Notes: a model not told the origin generated them from the sequence alone. A DNA stretch of 42,023 nt from CALZJC01 sp041574955 (GCA_041574955.1 JBFGNS010000016.1:1-42023); one strand, 5' to 3'. Shown: positions 8,379-16,176, counted from the first letter of the stretch. Numbers and translations are program-made.

Positions 8379-10079
8379 GACCGGCACCAGCTCGGGGTAG
8401 TCCGGGCTCCACATCGACGCCGCCACCCGCTCGGCCTCGCTGCGCCGCCGGGAGAGCGAGCCGTGGCCCTCGGCGGCGGTCTGGTGGACCACCGCCTCGG
8501 CCACCGCGCGGGTGACCTCGCGCAGGCGGGAGATAGCCGGGTAGAGCAGCCCGGAGTCGAGCTCCTCGTCGGTGACCGCGCCGGCCAGCGCCTCGGCCGC
8601 AGCGCTGAAGGCGTCGTCCGAGATCCAGTCGGCGCCGGCCACCAGCGTTCCGAGCCCGATGCCGGGGAAGATGAAGGCGTTGTTGCCCTGGCCGATGCGG
8701 AAGCTCCGCCCGCCCAGCTCGACGCGCGGGAACGGGCTGCCGGCGGCCACCAGGGCGCGGCCGTCGGTCCAGCGCAGCACGTCTTCGGGCTGCGCCTCGG
8801 CGTTGTCTGTGGGGTTCGAGAACGGGAAGATCGCCGGCCGTTCGACGGCGCTCGCCATCTGGCGCACGACCTCTTCGCCGAACAGCCCCGGCTGTCCGGA
8901 GGTGCCGATGAGCGCGGTCGGCTCGAGCGCCCGCACCACCGCCGCCAGGTCACGCGCACCGTCGAGGCCGGCGGCCGCCGCCAGCTCGGCGGGCCACGCC
9001 TGCTCGGCCTTGTACGGGTCGAGCCGCTCGCGGTCGTCGGTGATCAGGCCACGCGAGTCGAGCACCGCCACCGCGCGGGCCAGCGCCTCGCCCTCGAGCC
9101 CGGCGGCGGCCAGGCCGCTGCGGATCTGGCGCGCGATGCCGACACCGGCCGCGCCGCCGCCGACGATCACCACCCGCTGCTCGGCGAGCGGCATCCCCGA
9201 CAGCCGCCCGGCCGCCATCAGCCCGGCCAGCGCCACCGCGCCGGTGCCCTGGATGTCGTCGTTGAACGACAGCACGCTGTGCCGGTGGCGCTCGAGCAGC
9301 TCGAACGCGTTGCCCTTCTGGAAGTCCTCCCACTGCAGGAGCGCCCCCGGGAACAGCTCCTTGACCGCCGCCACGAACTCGTCGACAAGCTCGTGGTAGC
9401 CGTTGCCGTCGAGCCGCGGCACCCGCCAGCCCAGGTAGAGCTCGTCGTCGAGCAGCTGCTGGTTGTCGGTGCCGACGTCGAGGCTCACCGGCAGCGTCTC
9501 GGCCGGGTGGATGCCGGCGGCTGCGCTGTAGATCGCCAGCTTGCCGATCGGGATCGCCATGCCGCCGGCGCCCTGGTCGCCGATTCCCAGGATCGCCTGG
9601 TTGTCGGTGGCGACGATCAGCCGCACGCCGTCGAACGGCGCGTTGGCCAGCAGCCGGCGGACGTGGCCGAGGTCGGCCGGCGTGATCCACACTCCCCGGC
9701 CGCGGCGGAAGATGTGGCTGTAGAGGCGCGACGCCTGGCCCACCGTCGGGGTGTAGATGACCGGCAGGAACTCCTCGAGGTTGTCGAGCAGCACGCGGTA
9801 GAACAGGTGCTCGTTGCGGTCCTGCAGCGCGGAGAGGCCGATGTACTGCTCGAGCGGCGTCGATTTGCGGGTGATGTTCTCGTACACCCGCCTGGCCTGC
9901 ATCGCCATGGTGCTTACCGCCGACGGCAGCAGCCCCTCGAGGCCGAAGGTCTCACGCTCCTCGCGGCTGAACGCCGACGACTTGTTGTACATCGGGTGGG
10001 CCAGCAGCCGCGGGCCGCGCGCCGGCACCTCGACCCGCCAGCGCCCGTCCTCGAGCCGCGTTCGGCGGTAGCTCTCCAT
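8376..10079 (-). CDS. maeA: NAD-type malic enzyme (oxaloacetate-decarboxylating malate dehydrogenase)
   Basis: 567 residues, the length of the large bacterial NAD-malic enzymes such as E. coli MaeA. It oxidatively decarboxylates malate to pyruvate in the cytoplasm, linking the TCA cycle to pyruvate. Visible landmarks: VIYTPTVGQA with the catalytic Tyr (Y109), GAGGMAIPIGKL with the catalytic Lys (K180), the divalent-metal acidic pair in QWEDFQKGN (E251, D252), SFNDDIQGTGAV (D275), and a Rossmann loop GGGAAGVG (307-314). The C-terminal part has the FPFSNPTDNAEA segment typical of this branch. The ATG at 10079 is chosen because homology begins there; the open frame extends further but without recognisable sequence. 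The gene stands alone and converges on the TonB receptor gene. The cofactor (NAD or NADP) is inferred from family length only. Confidence 0.93.
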   Translation of the reverse strand: MESYRRTRLEDGRWRVEVPARGPRLLAHPMYNKSSAFSREERETFGLEGLLPSAVSTMAMQARRVYENITRKSTPLEQYIGLSALQDRNEHLFYRVLLDNLEEFLPVIYTPTVGQASRLYSHIFRRGRGVWITPADLGHVRRLLANAPFDGVRLIVATDNQAILGIGDQGAGGMAIPIGKLAIYSAAAGIHPAETLPVSLDVGTDNQQLLDDELYLGWRVPRLDGNGYHELVDEFVAAVKELFPGALLQWEDFQKGNAFELLERHRHSVLSFNDDIQGTGAVALAGLMAAGRLSGMPLAEQRVVIVGGGAAGVGIARQIRSGLAAAGLEGEALARAVAVLDSRGLITDDRERLDPYKAEQAWPAELAAAAGLDGARDLAAVVRALEPTALIGTSGQPGLFGEEVVRQMASAVERPAIFPFSNPTDNAEAQPEDVLRWTDGRALVAAGSPFPRVELGGRSFRIGQGNNAFIFPGIGLGTLVAGADWISDDAFSAAAEALAGAVTDEELDSGLLYPAISRLREVTRAVAEAVVHQTAAEGHGSLSRRRSEAERVAASMWSPDYPELVPV

Positions 10080-10145
10080 CGTCTCGATTCTACGCCCGGC
10101 GTCGGAAGGCAAACCCACCCGGTGACGCGGGAACAGCGGCAACAG

Positions 10146-10216
10146 CGGTGACAGGATGCTCGGCCGCACTGCCCGTCTCGGAGCAGGCCGCGGCACCTCC
10201 GAGTATCCTGTCACCG
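10146..10216. repeat. long inverted repeat between malic enzyme and tRNA cluster
   Basis: The arms cggtgacaggat (10146-10157) and atcctgtcaccg (10205-10216) are perfectly complementary over 12 bp. They extend inward through one G-T wobble and five more pairs, giving about 18 bp. The loop is about 35 nt. The element sits upstream of both the malic enzyme start (10079, minus) and the tRNA promoter (10233, plus). It could be an operator, a terminator-like barrier or a dispersed palindrome. Confidence 0.6.
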
Positions 10217-10232
10217 GAGGCGCCCGGCCAAA

Positions 10233-10261
10233 TTGACAGCCCCACCCCCCTCCCCTAGACT
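10233..10261 (+). promoter_or_regulatory. sigma70-type promoter of the tRNA cluster
   Basis: A perfect -35 TTGACA (10233-10238) is followed by a 17-nt spacer and TAGACT (10256-10261, four of six). Transcription would start near 10268, just before the first tRNA at 10274. The G/C-rich stretch after the -10 is compatible with a stringently controlled promoter, but that is inference. Confidence 0.7.
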
Positions 10262-10273
10262 GAGGAGTCCTGT

Positions 10274-10347
10274 CGGGGCGTGGCGCAGCCTGGTAGCGCA
10301 CCTGCTTTGGGAGCAGGGGGTCCCGAGTTCAAATCTCGGCGCCCCGA
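10274..10347 (+). tRNA. tRNA-Pro (TGG)
   Basis: A 74-nt cloverleaf. The acceptor stem CGGGGCG pairs with CGCCCCG, the discriminator is A, the anticodon stem is CCTGC/GCAGG and the loop TTTGGGA has anticodon TGG. The T loop is GAGTTCAAATCTC. The 3' CCA is not encoded (the next bases are aat), unlike the three following tRNAs, so it depends on CCA-adding enzyme. Confidence 0.95.
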
Positions 10348-10413
10348 AATCGCCGGCCCCTCGTGAGTCGGCGGGCGCCTCGGGAGGACGACAGCGGGAC
10401 CCGATTCACGCCT

Positions 10414-10490
10414 CTGCCTGTAGCTCAGCTGGATAGAGCAGCGGCCTTCTAAGCCGCGGGTCGGGGGTTCGAATCCCTCCAGGCAGGCCA
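10414..10490 (+). tRNA. tRNA-Arg (TCT)
   Basis: The acceptor stem CTGCCTG pairs with CAGGCAG, and the discriminator G is followed by an encoded CCA. The anticodon stem is GCGGC/GCCGC with loop CTTCTAA, anticodon TCT. D arm GCTCAGCTGGATAGAGC and T loop TTCGAAT are canonical. It reads AGA/AGG codons, which are rare in this GC-rich genome. Confidence 0.95.
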
Positions 10491-10581
10491 CAAGCCGGAC
10501 TCGAGCGAGATGAGCAGCGGACGATCGACATCACCGGAGAGTTCCTTCGCCATGGGCATCTCGCTTATGCTGGAAGACGAT

Positions 10582-10658
10582 GGTGAGCGTAGCTCAACAG
10601 GTAGAGCGCTTGACTGTGGCTCAAGTGGTTGGGGGTTCAAGTCCCCTCGCTCACCCCA
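10582..10658 (+). tRNA. tRNA-His (GTG)
   Basis: The acceptor stem GTGAGCG pairs with CGCTCAC and is preceded by the encoded G-1 (10582) that identifies tRNA-His. The discriminator is C and the CCA is encoded. The anticodon stem is CTTGA/TCAAG with loop CTGTGGC, anticodon GTG. Confidence 0.96.
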
Positions 10659-10664
10659 AACCCC

Positions 10665-10741
10665 GCGCCCTTAGCTCAGCTGGATAGAGCGACGGCCTCC
10701 GGAGCCGTAGGTCAGAGGTTCGAATCCTCTAGGGCGCACCA
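10665..10741 (+). tRNA. tRNA-Arg (CCG)
   Basis: The acceptor stem GCGCCCT pairs with AGGGCGC, discriminator A, encoded CCA. The anticodon stem is ACGGC/GCCGT with loop CTCCGGA, anticodon CCG. It lies only 6 nt after tRNA-His, so the two are surely co-transcribed. Confidence 0.96.
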
Positions 10742-10786
10742 CGCTCGCTTCCGCTCGCACGGCTCGCCCTAGAGGCTTCGGTCGTC

Positions 10787-10811
10787 GCGCTGGCGACGCG
10801 GTCGCCAGCGC
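10787..10811 (+). terminator. strong T-less hairpin after the tRNA cluster
   Basis: A perfect 11-bp stem (gcgctggcgac / gtcgccagcgc) with a 3-nt loop lies 45 nt after the last tRNA. No T-run follows. It probably ends the tRNA transcript, or also serves the convergent gene whose stop codon is at 10863. Confidence 0.5.
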
Positions 10812-10862
10812 TCAGGAGCGAATCCTGGGCCTTCGGCAAAGAAGGCCGGCAGTCGGCTCTTC

Positions 10863-11516
10863 TCAGTAGCAGGAAGGCGCGTACCAGCCGCGCTGTTCGA
10901 GCTTGTCGCGCAGCTCGTCGTCCACCCGGATCGTGCAGCCCACGTGCTCGGGTGCCATCCCGTGGACCTCGGCGCGTAGCTCGAAGCGGACTTCCGGCAG
11001 CTTTTCGAGCTGCTCGAGGAAAGCGGGCCACTCGAGGTAGCTCTGTGCCCTTTCGTCCTCGAGAACGAAGGCGCGCTTGCGCGGGGCGAAGTAGGTCTCG
11101 TGGCCGACGGTGCTGCCGGCCGCCAGGGTGAACGGATGGGCGTCCTCAGTCTTGAGTGATTCCAGCTTCAGGGGGTCGTCTGGCGACCGTTGGAACGACT
11201 CGAACGTCTGCCATCGCTGCTCGTACTGCGTGTCGCCGAGCTGGAAGTGCAGGGACTCGCCCACCACCGCGGCGTTGTAGCCGACGCTGCCGTCGTTGAC
11301 GTAGGACATCTTGGCGGCGAAGCGGACGTAGCGCTTACCTGAAGGGTACTGCTCGCCCAAGATGACGATCTGCTCTGGTGGGAAGAGATGGATATCCGGA
11401 CCCCTGAAGGCGAGTGCCGCCTGGTAGACGACGTTTCCCAACGCCATCAGGAAGGCGGCGAAGGCCAGGATGTCCGTTCGGCGCTCGATCTCGATGCCGA
11501 GGACGCGGAGGCTCAT
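10863..11516 (-). CDS. membrane-anchored hypothetical protein
   Basis: 217 residues. One hydrophobic segment near the N-terminus (residues 16-38, ILAFAAFLMALGNVVYQAAL) is preceded by a charged stretch, so the protein is likely anchored in the inner membrane with the C-terminal 180 residues on one side. That region looks like a beta-rich soluble domain with Tyr- and Glu-rich strands and two late cysteines (one in HVGCTIR, one in the C-terminal PSCY). I do not recognise the family. The start codon lies 6 nt after the stop of the lipoprotein gene at 11523, so the two form an operon and may act together at the cell envelope. Confidence 0.75.
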   Translation of the reverse strand: MSLRVLGIEIERRTDILAFAAFLMALGNVVYQAALAFRGPDIHLFPPEQIVILGEQYPSGKRYVRFAAKMSYVNDGSVGYNAAVVGESLHFQLGDTQYEQRWQTFESFQRSPDDPLKLESLKTEDAHPFTLAAGSTVGHETYFAPRKRAFVLEDERAQSYLEWPAFLEQLEKLPEVRFELRAEVHGMAPEHVGCTIRVDDELRDKLEQRGWYAPSCY

Positions 11517-11522
11517 GCTCGG

Positions 11523-11774
11523 CTAGTGCTCGCCGTTCTCGGGCGGCGTGTCCGCGGCTTCTTCTGTGTCCTCGCCTGCCTCCTCCACATCTTCACCCAT
11601 CTCTTCTGCCGCCTCCGCAGCTTCCTCGACGGCCGCCTCCGCCGCTTCGGCGGCCTCTTCCATCGCCTCGCCCATCTCGTCCGCGGCGTCCTCGGCTTGC
11701 TGACAGGCAACCAGGGAGAGCGCAGCGACCAGCACGAGTGCCAGCCAGCGCCAGGAGCTTCTTCTCGTCTTCAT
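11523..11774 (-). CDS. small acidic Ala/Glu-rich lipoprotein
   Basis: 83 residues. The signal peptide has a lipobox, LSLVAC, with the lipidated Cys at residue 24. The mature part is almost entirely Ala, Glu, Asp and Met in an imperfect heptad-like pattern (AADEMGEAMEEAAEAAEAA), predicting one long, highly acidic helix or coiled coil of about 55 residues. Its architecture recalls small helical envelope lipoproteins (Lpp-like or entericidin-like), but there is no terminal Lys for peptidoglycan attachment. It is first gene of a two-gene operon with the membrane protein at 10863-11516. Confidence 0.8.
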   Translation of the reverse strand: MKTRRSSWRWLALVLVAALSLVACQQAEDAADEMGEAMEEAAEAAEAAVEEAAEAAEEMGEDVEEAGEDTEEAADTPPENGEH

Positions 11775-12077
11775 GGCGTCCTCGCTTCGAGTGGCCGAGC
11801 GCCGCAGCCGGCGACCGGCGGGTGCCCCCGACTCGTTCTTGTTACGACTTCCGTTACGGCGAGTCTAGCACAGGGCGGCGGGCGGCTCGGCGCATTCGAC
11901 CGTGGGGCAGGTGACACCGACTGTGGCGGTGGTCAGCCAGCGCAGCCCGGCGCTCGCACCCGGCCCCGGGGGGCAGCCCTGTCGCTGGTCGCTGCCGCCG
12001 AATCTGCCGGTGACACCTTGGCGGCACACCTGGAGGGGCTACCCTGCTTGGGCCAGGTCCAGGACTCGGCGCTAGGG
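11775..12077. other. non-coding stretch with a possible operator
   Basis: 303 nt lie between the lipoprotein gene and the stop of the gene at 12078, with no convincing reading frame. Upstream of the lipoprotein ATG, positions 11830-11865 hold a 6-bp inverted repeat (gactcg / cgagtc) enclosing two direct copies of gttacg spaced 12 nt apart. This could be a regulator site. I see nothing in the remaining 200 nt. Confidence 0.35.
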
Positions 12078-13172
12078 CTACTTCCGGGTGCCCCCGGTTA
12101 TCGGGTTGAGCTTCAGCCAGCGGCGCAGGTCATCTGAGAGGGGGCTCGCGATGGCCTCGTCCCAGTCGACCTCGCGGCGAGCCTTCCGTAGAGCGTCGTG
12201 CACCGCGGACCGCGTGGTCGCGTCCGCGGGGTCGCCCTTTTCGAAGGCGGGATCGAGGTGGATCATGCACTCGGCGCGACTCCAGTTGTAGAAGCGCGTT
12301 CCGTCCTCGAGGTGGTCCCCGCGAAGCTCCACGGCGCGAGTGAGGGCCGTGAGTGCACCAGCCCAGTCCGGTGTGAGCTGGTCCTTGAGCGCGAATCCGA
12401 GTTGGCCGTAGAGGGCGTGCCACTTCGGCTCTGCTTCGATCAACGCCTTGAAGATCGGGATGGTACGCGCCATTCGGAGCTTGTCGTCCACCCAGTTCTC
12501 ACGACGCACGTTCGAGGCCATGTGGAAGACGGCGTCCCGCACGTGCCGGCCGGCCCTTACCAGGGCGGTCCGTAGGCGATCGAGGTTCGCCTCGCTTTGG
12601 CCGCCGAAGAGCTGGCGATGGCTGAGGAGCAGCGCTGTCTCGCCGATGCGGGACTCCGGCGTACTGTCGGTGATCTCGCCCGAAGCAGTGCCGTCACCGC
12701 CGTAGAGCTTCTCGAGCTGCCGGCTGAACTGCCACTGCAGATCCTCCGCGTTCCGGTAGAGCGTGGGAAAGTGCTCGAGCGCCCTGAGGCGCGCTTTGAA
12801 CTCGAGCAGGCTCTTGATGCTCTCGTCGAGATCGCCGGTCAGGACGAGGTCGTTGCGGAAGAAGGTGAAGATCTCCGGTCCGGCGCCAGCCTTCAACTCT
12901 GCGAAGGCGGTCTCGAACTCTTCGAGCGTGAAGCGACCCACCTTGGTGAAGAAGAGCATCACAAAGACGTCGCACCCTTGAATGGCTCTGTTGTACTCCT
13001 TCTGCAGGCCGTCTCTGGACATCGCGTCCTTGAAGTCTTCCCAAATGACGAGTTCGAAAGTGATGTCCCTCTGACGCCACTCTTTGTTGAGCCGTCCAAT
13101 CATCACTTCGAAGGCCACTCGGTCGTCCTTCAGTTCCTCGGAAGAGGCAAGGAAGATCTTTTTGGTTTCCAT
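12078..13172 (-). CDS. TIR/DUF4062-like domain protein with helical-repeat C-terminus
   Basis: 364 residues, cytoplasmic, no signal peptide. Residues 1-110 open METKKIFLASSEELKDDR, followed by LVIWEDFKDAMS, EYNRAI..CDVFVMLFFTKVG and a terminal strand EIFTFF. This is the alternating beta/alpha pattern of the TIR/SEFIR-like family often labelled DUF4062, which occurs as the N-terminal effector or signalling domain of bacterial STAND and conflict proteins. After a linker, residues 200-330 form TPR-like helices (for example IFKALIEAEPKWHALYGQLGFALKD). There is no NTPase P-loop. Members without an NTPase are usually uncharacterised. No restriction, nuclease or cyclase gene is adjacent, so a defence role is only suggested by the domain. 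Confidence 0.75.
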   Translation of the reverse strand: METKKIFLASSEELKDDRVAFEVMIGRLNKEWRQRDITFELVIWEDFKDAMSRDGLQKEYNRAIQGCDVFVMLFFTKVGRFTLEEFETAFAELKAGAGPEIFTFFRNDLVLTGDLDESIKSLLEFKARLRALEHFPTLYRNAEDLQWQFSRQLEKLYGGDGTASGEITDSTPESRIGETALLLSHRQLFGGQSEANLDRLRTALVRAGRHVRDAVFHMASNVRRENWVDDKLRMARTIPIFKALIEAEPKWHALYGQLGFALKDQLTPDWAGALTALTRAVELRGDHLEDGTRFYNWSRAECMIHLDPAFEKGDPADATTRSAVHDALRKARREVDWDEAIASPLSDDLRRWLKLNPITGGTRK

Positions 13173-13602
13173 CGCATCTCACCTCGCTAGGATCGGGTTC
13201 GGTGGCATGACCCGAGATGCCGCCGGCAGGTGGTGGACGTAGCGGCTCGCCTGGTGCCGGTCGAGCTGGAATCCGGGGCTCGGCGGCACGCCGCGGGTCG
13301 TGGTGGCTCTGGCCACCAGCGCTCCGGTACCCGCCGTAGGCGTCCGTGCTGCGGGGGCTCCTGCCCTGCACGAGGGCCACGGTCTCGGAGATCGCCATCG
13401 CAAGCTCTCCTCCGGGTCGTGCCATGGGAACTCTACTTCATCTCAGGGAGCGGGTCTCAATGCTAGGGCTCAGTGGCTGCCCGTTCCTGGGTCCTCCCCG
13501 GCAGGCACAGGGGCCGCGTGGGCGATCGGGCTCGCTGGCAGCGGCCGCCGTCGCACGGCAAGGGGCCGCGAGGTCGGGCCGCGTGCTGGTGGAACGCGGC
13601 CG
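13173..13602. other. 430-nt stretch without an assigned gene
   Basis: This lies upstream of the TIR-like gene and downstream of the radical SAM stop codon. On the minus strand an ATG at 13398 has a strong ribosome site (ggaggagag) and begins MAISETVALVQG, but the frame then becomes Pro/Arg/Gly-rich and runs out of frame into the TIR-like gene. A second start-like frame (TTG at 13403) ends at 13179 after 74 residues. Either could be a decayed gene or a leader peptide; neither looks like a conserved protein. Confidence 0.3.
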
Positions 13603-15204
13603 TCAGCCGCCGATGCTGACCAGCCCCGGATCGCCCTGGCCGGCCGTCTCGCCGACGAACGGGCTGTGCTCGGCTACCCGCGGCTCCCAGAACTGACCGC
13701 TGTCGTAGAGACAGCGCACCTGGGCGTAGCGAAACAGCGACATCATGACCAGCGGTCCGGTCTCGGGGCGGGTCTCCATCGCCTGCCAGATCGTGTCCCA
13801 CATGGCGCGCTCCTCGGGGCCGCTGGCGACGAGCTTGCGGACGACGTTCATCGCCTCGCGCTCGATCGGGCGCGGGTTCGCGGTGGGCTTCGCGCCGCCC
13901 TTGCGGAACGGTCCGATCTGCGGGCCCAGGGCGTCGATCATCTGCACCACCCGCTGGCCGAAGTCGGCCGGCCGGTAGATCCGGTTGCTCAGCCAGCGTA
14001 GGCCTTCGAGCAGCTCGTCGCGGCTCATCTGAACCGGCAGGATGTTGGTGTCCCAGGGGCTGGCCGCGACTTCGGAGCCGCCCTCGACCAACCGTCCGCC
14101 GTCGCGCATGCGGTCGAACAGCGGCGTGGCGGCCGGCGCCACCAGCGCGCCCAGGCTGAACATCGGGATCGGCGTGCTCATGGCGAAGTCGTACTGACGC
14201 TGGAAGATGTCGAGCCCGTCGTGGTCGAAGCCGACGATCATGCCGCCGGTGACCGAGATGCCGTGGTCGAGGAACACCTGCACCTGGCCGCGCAGGTCGA
14301 TGCCGACGTTCTGACGCTTCTTGGTCTCTTTGAGACTCTCCTCGTTGGGAGTCTCGATGCCGATGAACACCCAGGTCATGCCGGCCTCGGCACACAGCCG
14401 CATGATCTCGGGGTCGCGCGCCGCGTCGATCGACACCTGGGTGCTGAAGGCCACCGGGCCGTCGGGGCGCGCCTCGTTCCAGTCGCGCAGCGCCGCCAGG
14501 ATCGCCTTGGCCTTCTTGCGGTAGACGGTGAAGTTGTCGTCGGCCAGGAACACGCCGCGGTAGCCGAGCTCGTAGAGCGCGTCCAGCTCGGCCAGGATCA
14601 GGTCGATCGGCTTGTGGCGCTGCTGGCGGCCGAGGTACTGGATGACATCGCAGAACTCGCACTCGAACGGGCAGCCGCGCGAGGTCTGGACGCAGCCGAT
14701 GAGCGCGCGGTCGTTGGGGTAGAGGTCCCAGCGCGGCAGGGGCGACAGCGCCAGGTCGGGCTTGTCGGCGGTGTACTCGCTCTGCCAGCGGCCGCTCGCC
14801 AGGTCGCCGAAAAGCTGCTCGGCGATGCCCTCGAGCTCGCCCACTACCAGCACGTCGCAACGCCCGCGGAAGACCTCGGGCGACAGCGAGGCGTACGGTC
14901 CGCCGATGACCACAGTCTTGCCGCGGCGCCGGAACTCGTCGGCCACCGCCAGCATCCGGGCCCCCTGGGTGATCTTGCCGGTGATGCCGACGAACTCGGC
15001 GTCGGTGTCGAAGTCGATCGGCTGGACGAACTCCTCGCAGATCGACACCTGCCAGTCTTCGGGCGCCAGCGCCGCCACGGTAGCGGTGGCCAGGTCGGCG
15101 ATGCCCTGGGCGGGGGGCAGGCCCCAGCGCTCGAACACCTCGGCCCCGAAGTAGCCGGGAACGGCGGATTTCGGGTTGATCAGATACAGCGAGGGTGAGC
15201 TCAT
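13603..15204 (-). CDS. B12-binding domain radical SAM protein
   Basis: 533 residues, cytoplasmic. The N-terminal cobalamin-binding-like Rossmann domain (about 1-145) includes FVGITGKITQGARMLAVAD and VVIGGPYASLSPE. It is followed by the radical SAM core with the [4Fe-4S] ligands C178, C182 and C185 in RGCPFECEFCD (Cx3Cx2C). The rest fits the DUF4070-containing branch (ADDNFTVYRKKAKAIL, IGIETPNEESLKE, GGMIVGFDHD). This branch includes methyltransferases such as the hopanoid 2-methylase HpnP, but the sequence alone does not show the substrate, and no hopanoid genes are adjacent. The cobalamin-dependent activity fits the B12 uptake operon further along. The ATG at 15204 is chosen because the B12 fold begins directly after it. 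Confidence 0.9.
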   Translation of the reverse strand: MSSPSLYLINPKSAVPGYFGAEVFERWGLPPAQGIADLATATVAALAPEDWQVSICEEFVQPIDFDTDAEFVGITGKITQGARMLAVADEFRRRGKTVVIGGPYASLSPEVFRGRCDVLVVGELEGIAEQLFGDLASGRWQSEYTADKPDLALSPLPRWDLYPNDRALIGCVQTSRGCPFECEFCDVIQYLGRQQRHKPIDLILAELDALYELGYRGVFLADDNFTVYRKKAKAILAALRDWNEARPDGPVAFSTQVSIDAARDPEIMRLCAEAGMTWVFIGIETPNEESLKETKKRQNVGIDLRGQVQVFLDHGISVTGGMIVGFDHDGLDIFQRQYDFAMSTPIPMFSLGALVAPAATPLFDRMRDGGRLVEGGSEVAASPWDTNILPVQMSRDELLEGLRWLSNRIYRPADFGQRVVQMIDALGPQIGPFRKGGAKPTANPRPIEREAMNVVRKLVASGPEERAMWDTIWQAMETRPETGPLVMMSLFRYAQVRCLYDSGQFWEPRVAEHSPFVGETAGQGDPGLVSIGG

Positions 15205-15319
15205 GTCGTGTAGCTCCCGGGGAATCGAGTTGCGGAGCCCGCTCGCGGGCAGAGGCGAAGTCTAACATGGGCTGTGACTTAGCGGCGTGCCCCGGCGGCC
15301 CGGCTCGGAGAGGTGGTGC

Positions 15320-15348
15320 TTGACAGGCCGCTGGTTGTCGGGCATCGT
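15320..15348 (+). promoter_or_regulatory. possible promoter of the haem-copper oxidoreductase operon
   Basis: A perfect -35 TTGACA (15320-15325) is followed by a 17-nt spacer and CATCGT (15343-15348), a weak -10. The predicted leader is about 80 nt, ending in a strong ribosome site (ggaggagga) before the ATG at 15434. A small hairpin (agcgc gcaa gcgct) lies at 15367-15380. No FNR/NnrR-type or NsrR-type palindrome is obvious. Confidence 0.4.
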
Positions 15349-15433
15349 AAGCGGGCTCGAAACAGAAGCGCGCAAGCGCTAGAGCGGCAACCCCGGTGCC
15401 GCGGCCATCCCTGCCCACCCTGGAGGAGGAAGC

Positions 15434-15607
15434 ATGGACGAGAGCCGTGAATCCGCGTCGTCGCCCACCGAAGAGGCCCCGCTCGGCCAACGGCTGTTCG
15501 ACCGGCCGTTTCTGCTGTTGCTGCTCGGCCTGCTGGTGATGTTCGTCTTCTACACCGGCTGGGGCCTGTTCGAGGTCCTCACCCTGCCGGTGGGCGAGCT
15601 GCCATGA
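15434..15607 (+). CDS. single-span small subunit of the B-family haem-copper enzyme (subunit IIa-like)
   Basis: 57 residues. A polar N-terminus (MDESRESASSPTEEAPLGQ) is followed by one transmembrane helix (about residues 26-48, FLLLLLGLLVMFVFYTGW) and a short tail. The ATG has a near-ideal ribosome site (ggaggagga, 3 nt upstream), and the stop overlaps the next start as ATGA at 15604. The position directly upstream of the CuA subunit and the one-helix topology match subunit IIa of ba3-type enzymes, which supplies the helix missing from a short subunit II. It is too short for standard length filters, so it could easily be missed. Confidence 0.8.
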   Translation: MDESRESASSPTEEAPLGQRLFDRPFLLLLLGLLVMFVFYTGWGLFEVLTLPVGELP

Positions 15608-16176
15608 GTCTGCACAGCGCGATCGTGCCGCCGGAAGGCGTGTGGTGGAAGCCCGCTGGCCGCCAGGAGAAGGCGTGGATCGTCATCGCCTTCATCTGGT
15701 GCATGGTGCTGTTCGCGATGATGCCCTTCTGGCACATCCGCGGCGGGCAGAACCCGTCGGGCATCCGCACCCGGGTCACCCCCAAGGAGTTCGCGGTCCG
15801 AACCCAGCGGTTCATCGACGATTACCGGGTCGGTGAGGAGGGCGGCATCCCGGTGGTCAAGCCACCGCCGGGGAGCGATCTCTACCTGCAGGGGACGATG
15901 TGGAAGTGGCAACCGGTGATGATCCTCGAGGAGGGCGCCAGCTACACGCTCCACATCTCCTCGCTCGACGTCAACCACGGCTTCAGCCTGTATCCGGCCA
16001 ACGTCAACTTCCAGATCGTGCCGGGCTACGACTACGGGCTGCGCATCACGCCCAACAACCCGGGCGAATACAAGATCATCTGCAACGAGTTCTGCGGCAT
16101 CAACCACCACCTGATGCTGGGCAAGGTGATCATCGAGGCGTCCACGAGGGTGGCGGCCGCGGGAGGTGCACGATGA
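15604..16176 (+). CDS. CuA-containing subunit II of a B-family haem-copper oxidoreductase
   Basis: 190 residues. One N-terminal membrane helix (about 24-42) is followed by a periplasmic cupredoxin domain. All CuA ligands are present: H125 (DVNHGF), C160, the E162 carbonyl position, C164, H168 and M171 in CNEFCGINHHLM. It therefore takes electrons from a soluble donor, such as a cytochrome c or copper protein, and passes them to subunit I. The single helix and short length match ba3-type subunit II rather than the two-helix aa3 type. It is translationally coupled on both sides: ATGA overlaps with the 57-residue subunit (15604) and with subunit I (16173). Confidence 0.95.
   Translation: MSLHSAIVPPEGVWWKPAGRQEKAWIVIAFIWCMVLFAMMPFWHIRGGQNPSGIRTRVTPKEFAVRTQRFIDDYRVGEEGGIPVVKPPPGSDLYLQGTMWKWQPVMILEEGASYTLHISSLDVNHGFSLYPANVNFQIVPGYDYGLRITPNNPGEYKIICNEFCGINHHLMLGKVIIEASTRVAAAGGAR

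Noticed and set aside
13179..13403. Short minus-strand frame before the TIR-like gene
   Set aside because: Gly/Pro/Arg-rich with no recognisable fold; needs a TTG start; competing frame in the same DNA is no better.
13603..15204. Calling the radical SAM protein hopanoid 2-methylase (HpnP)
   Set aside because: Only general features of the B12-radical SAM DUF4070 group are visible and no hopanoid genes are near.
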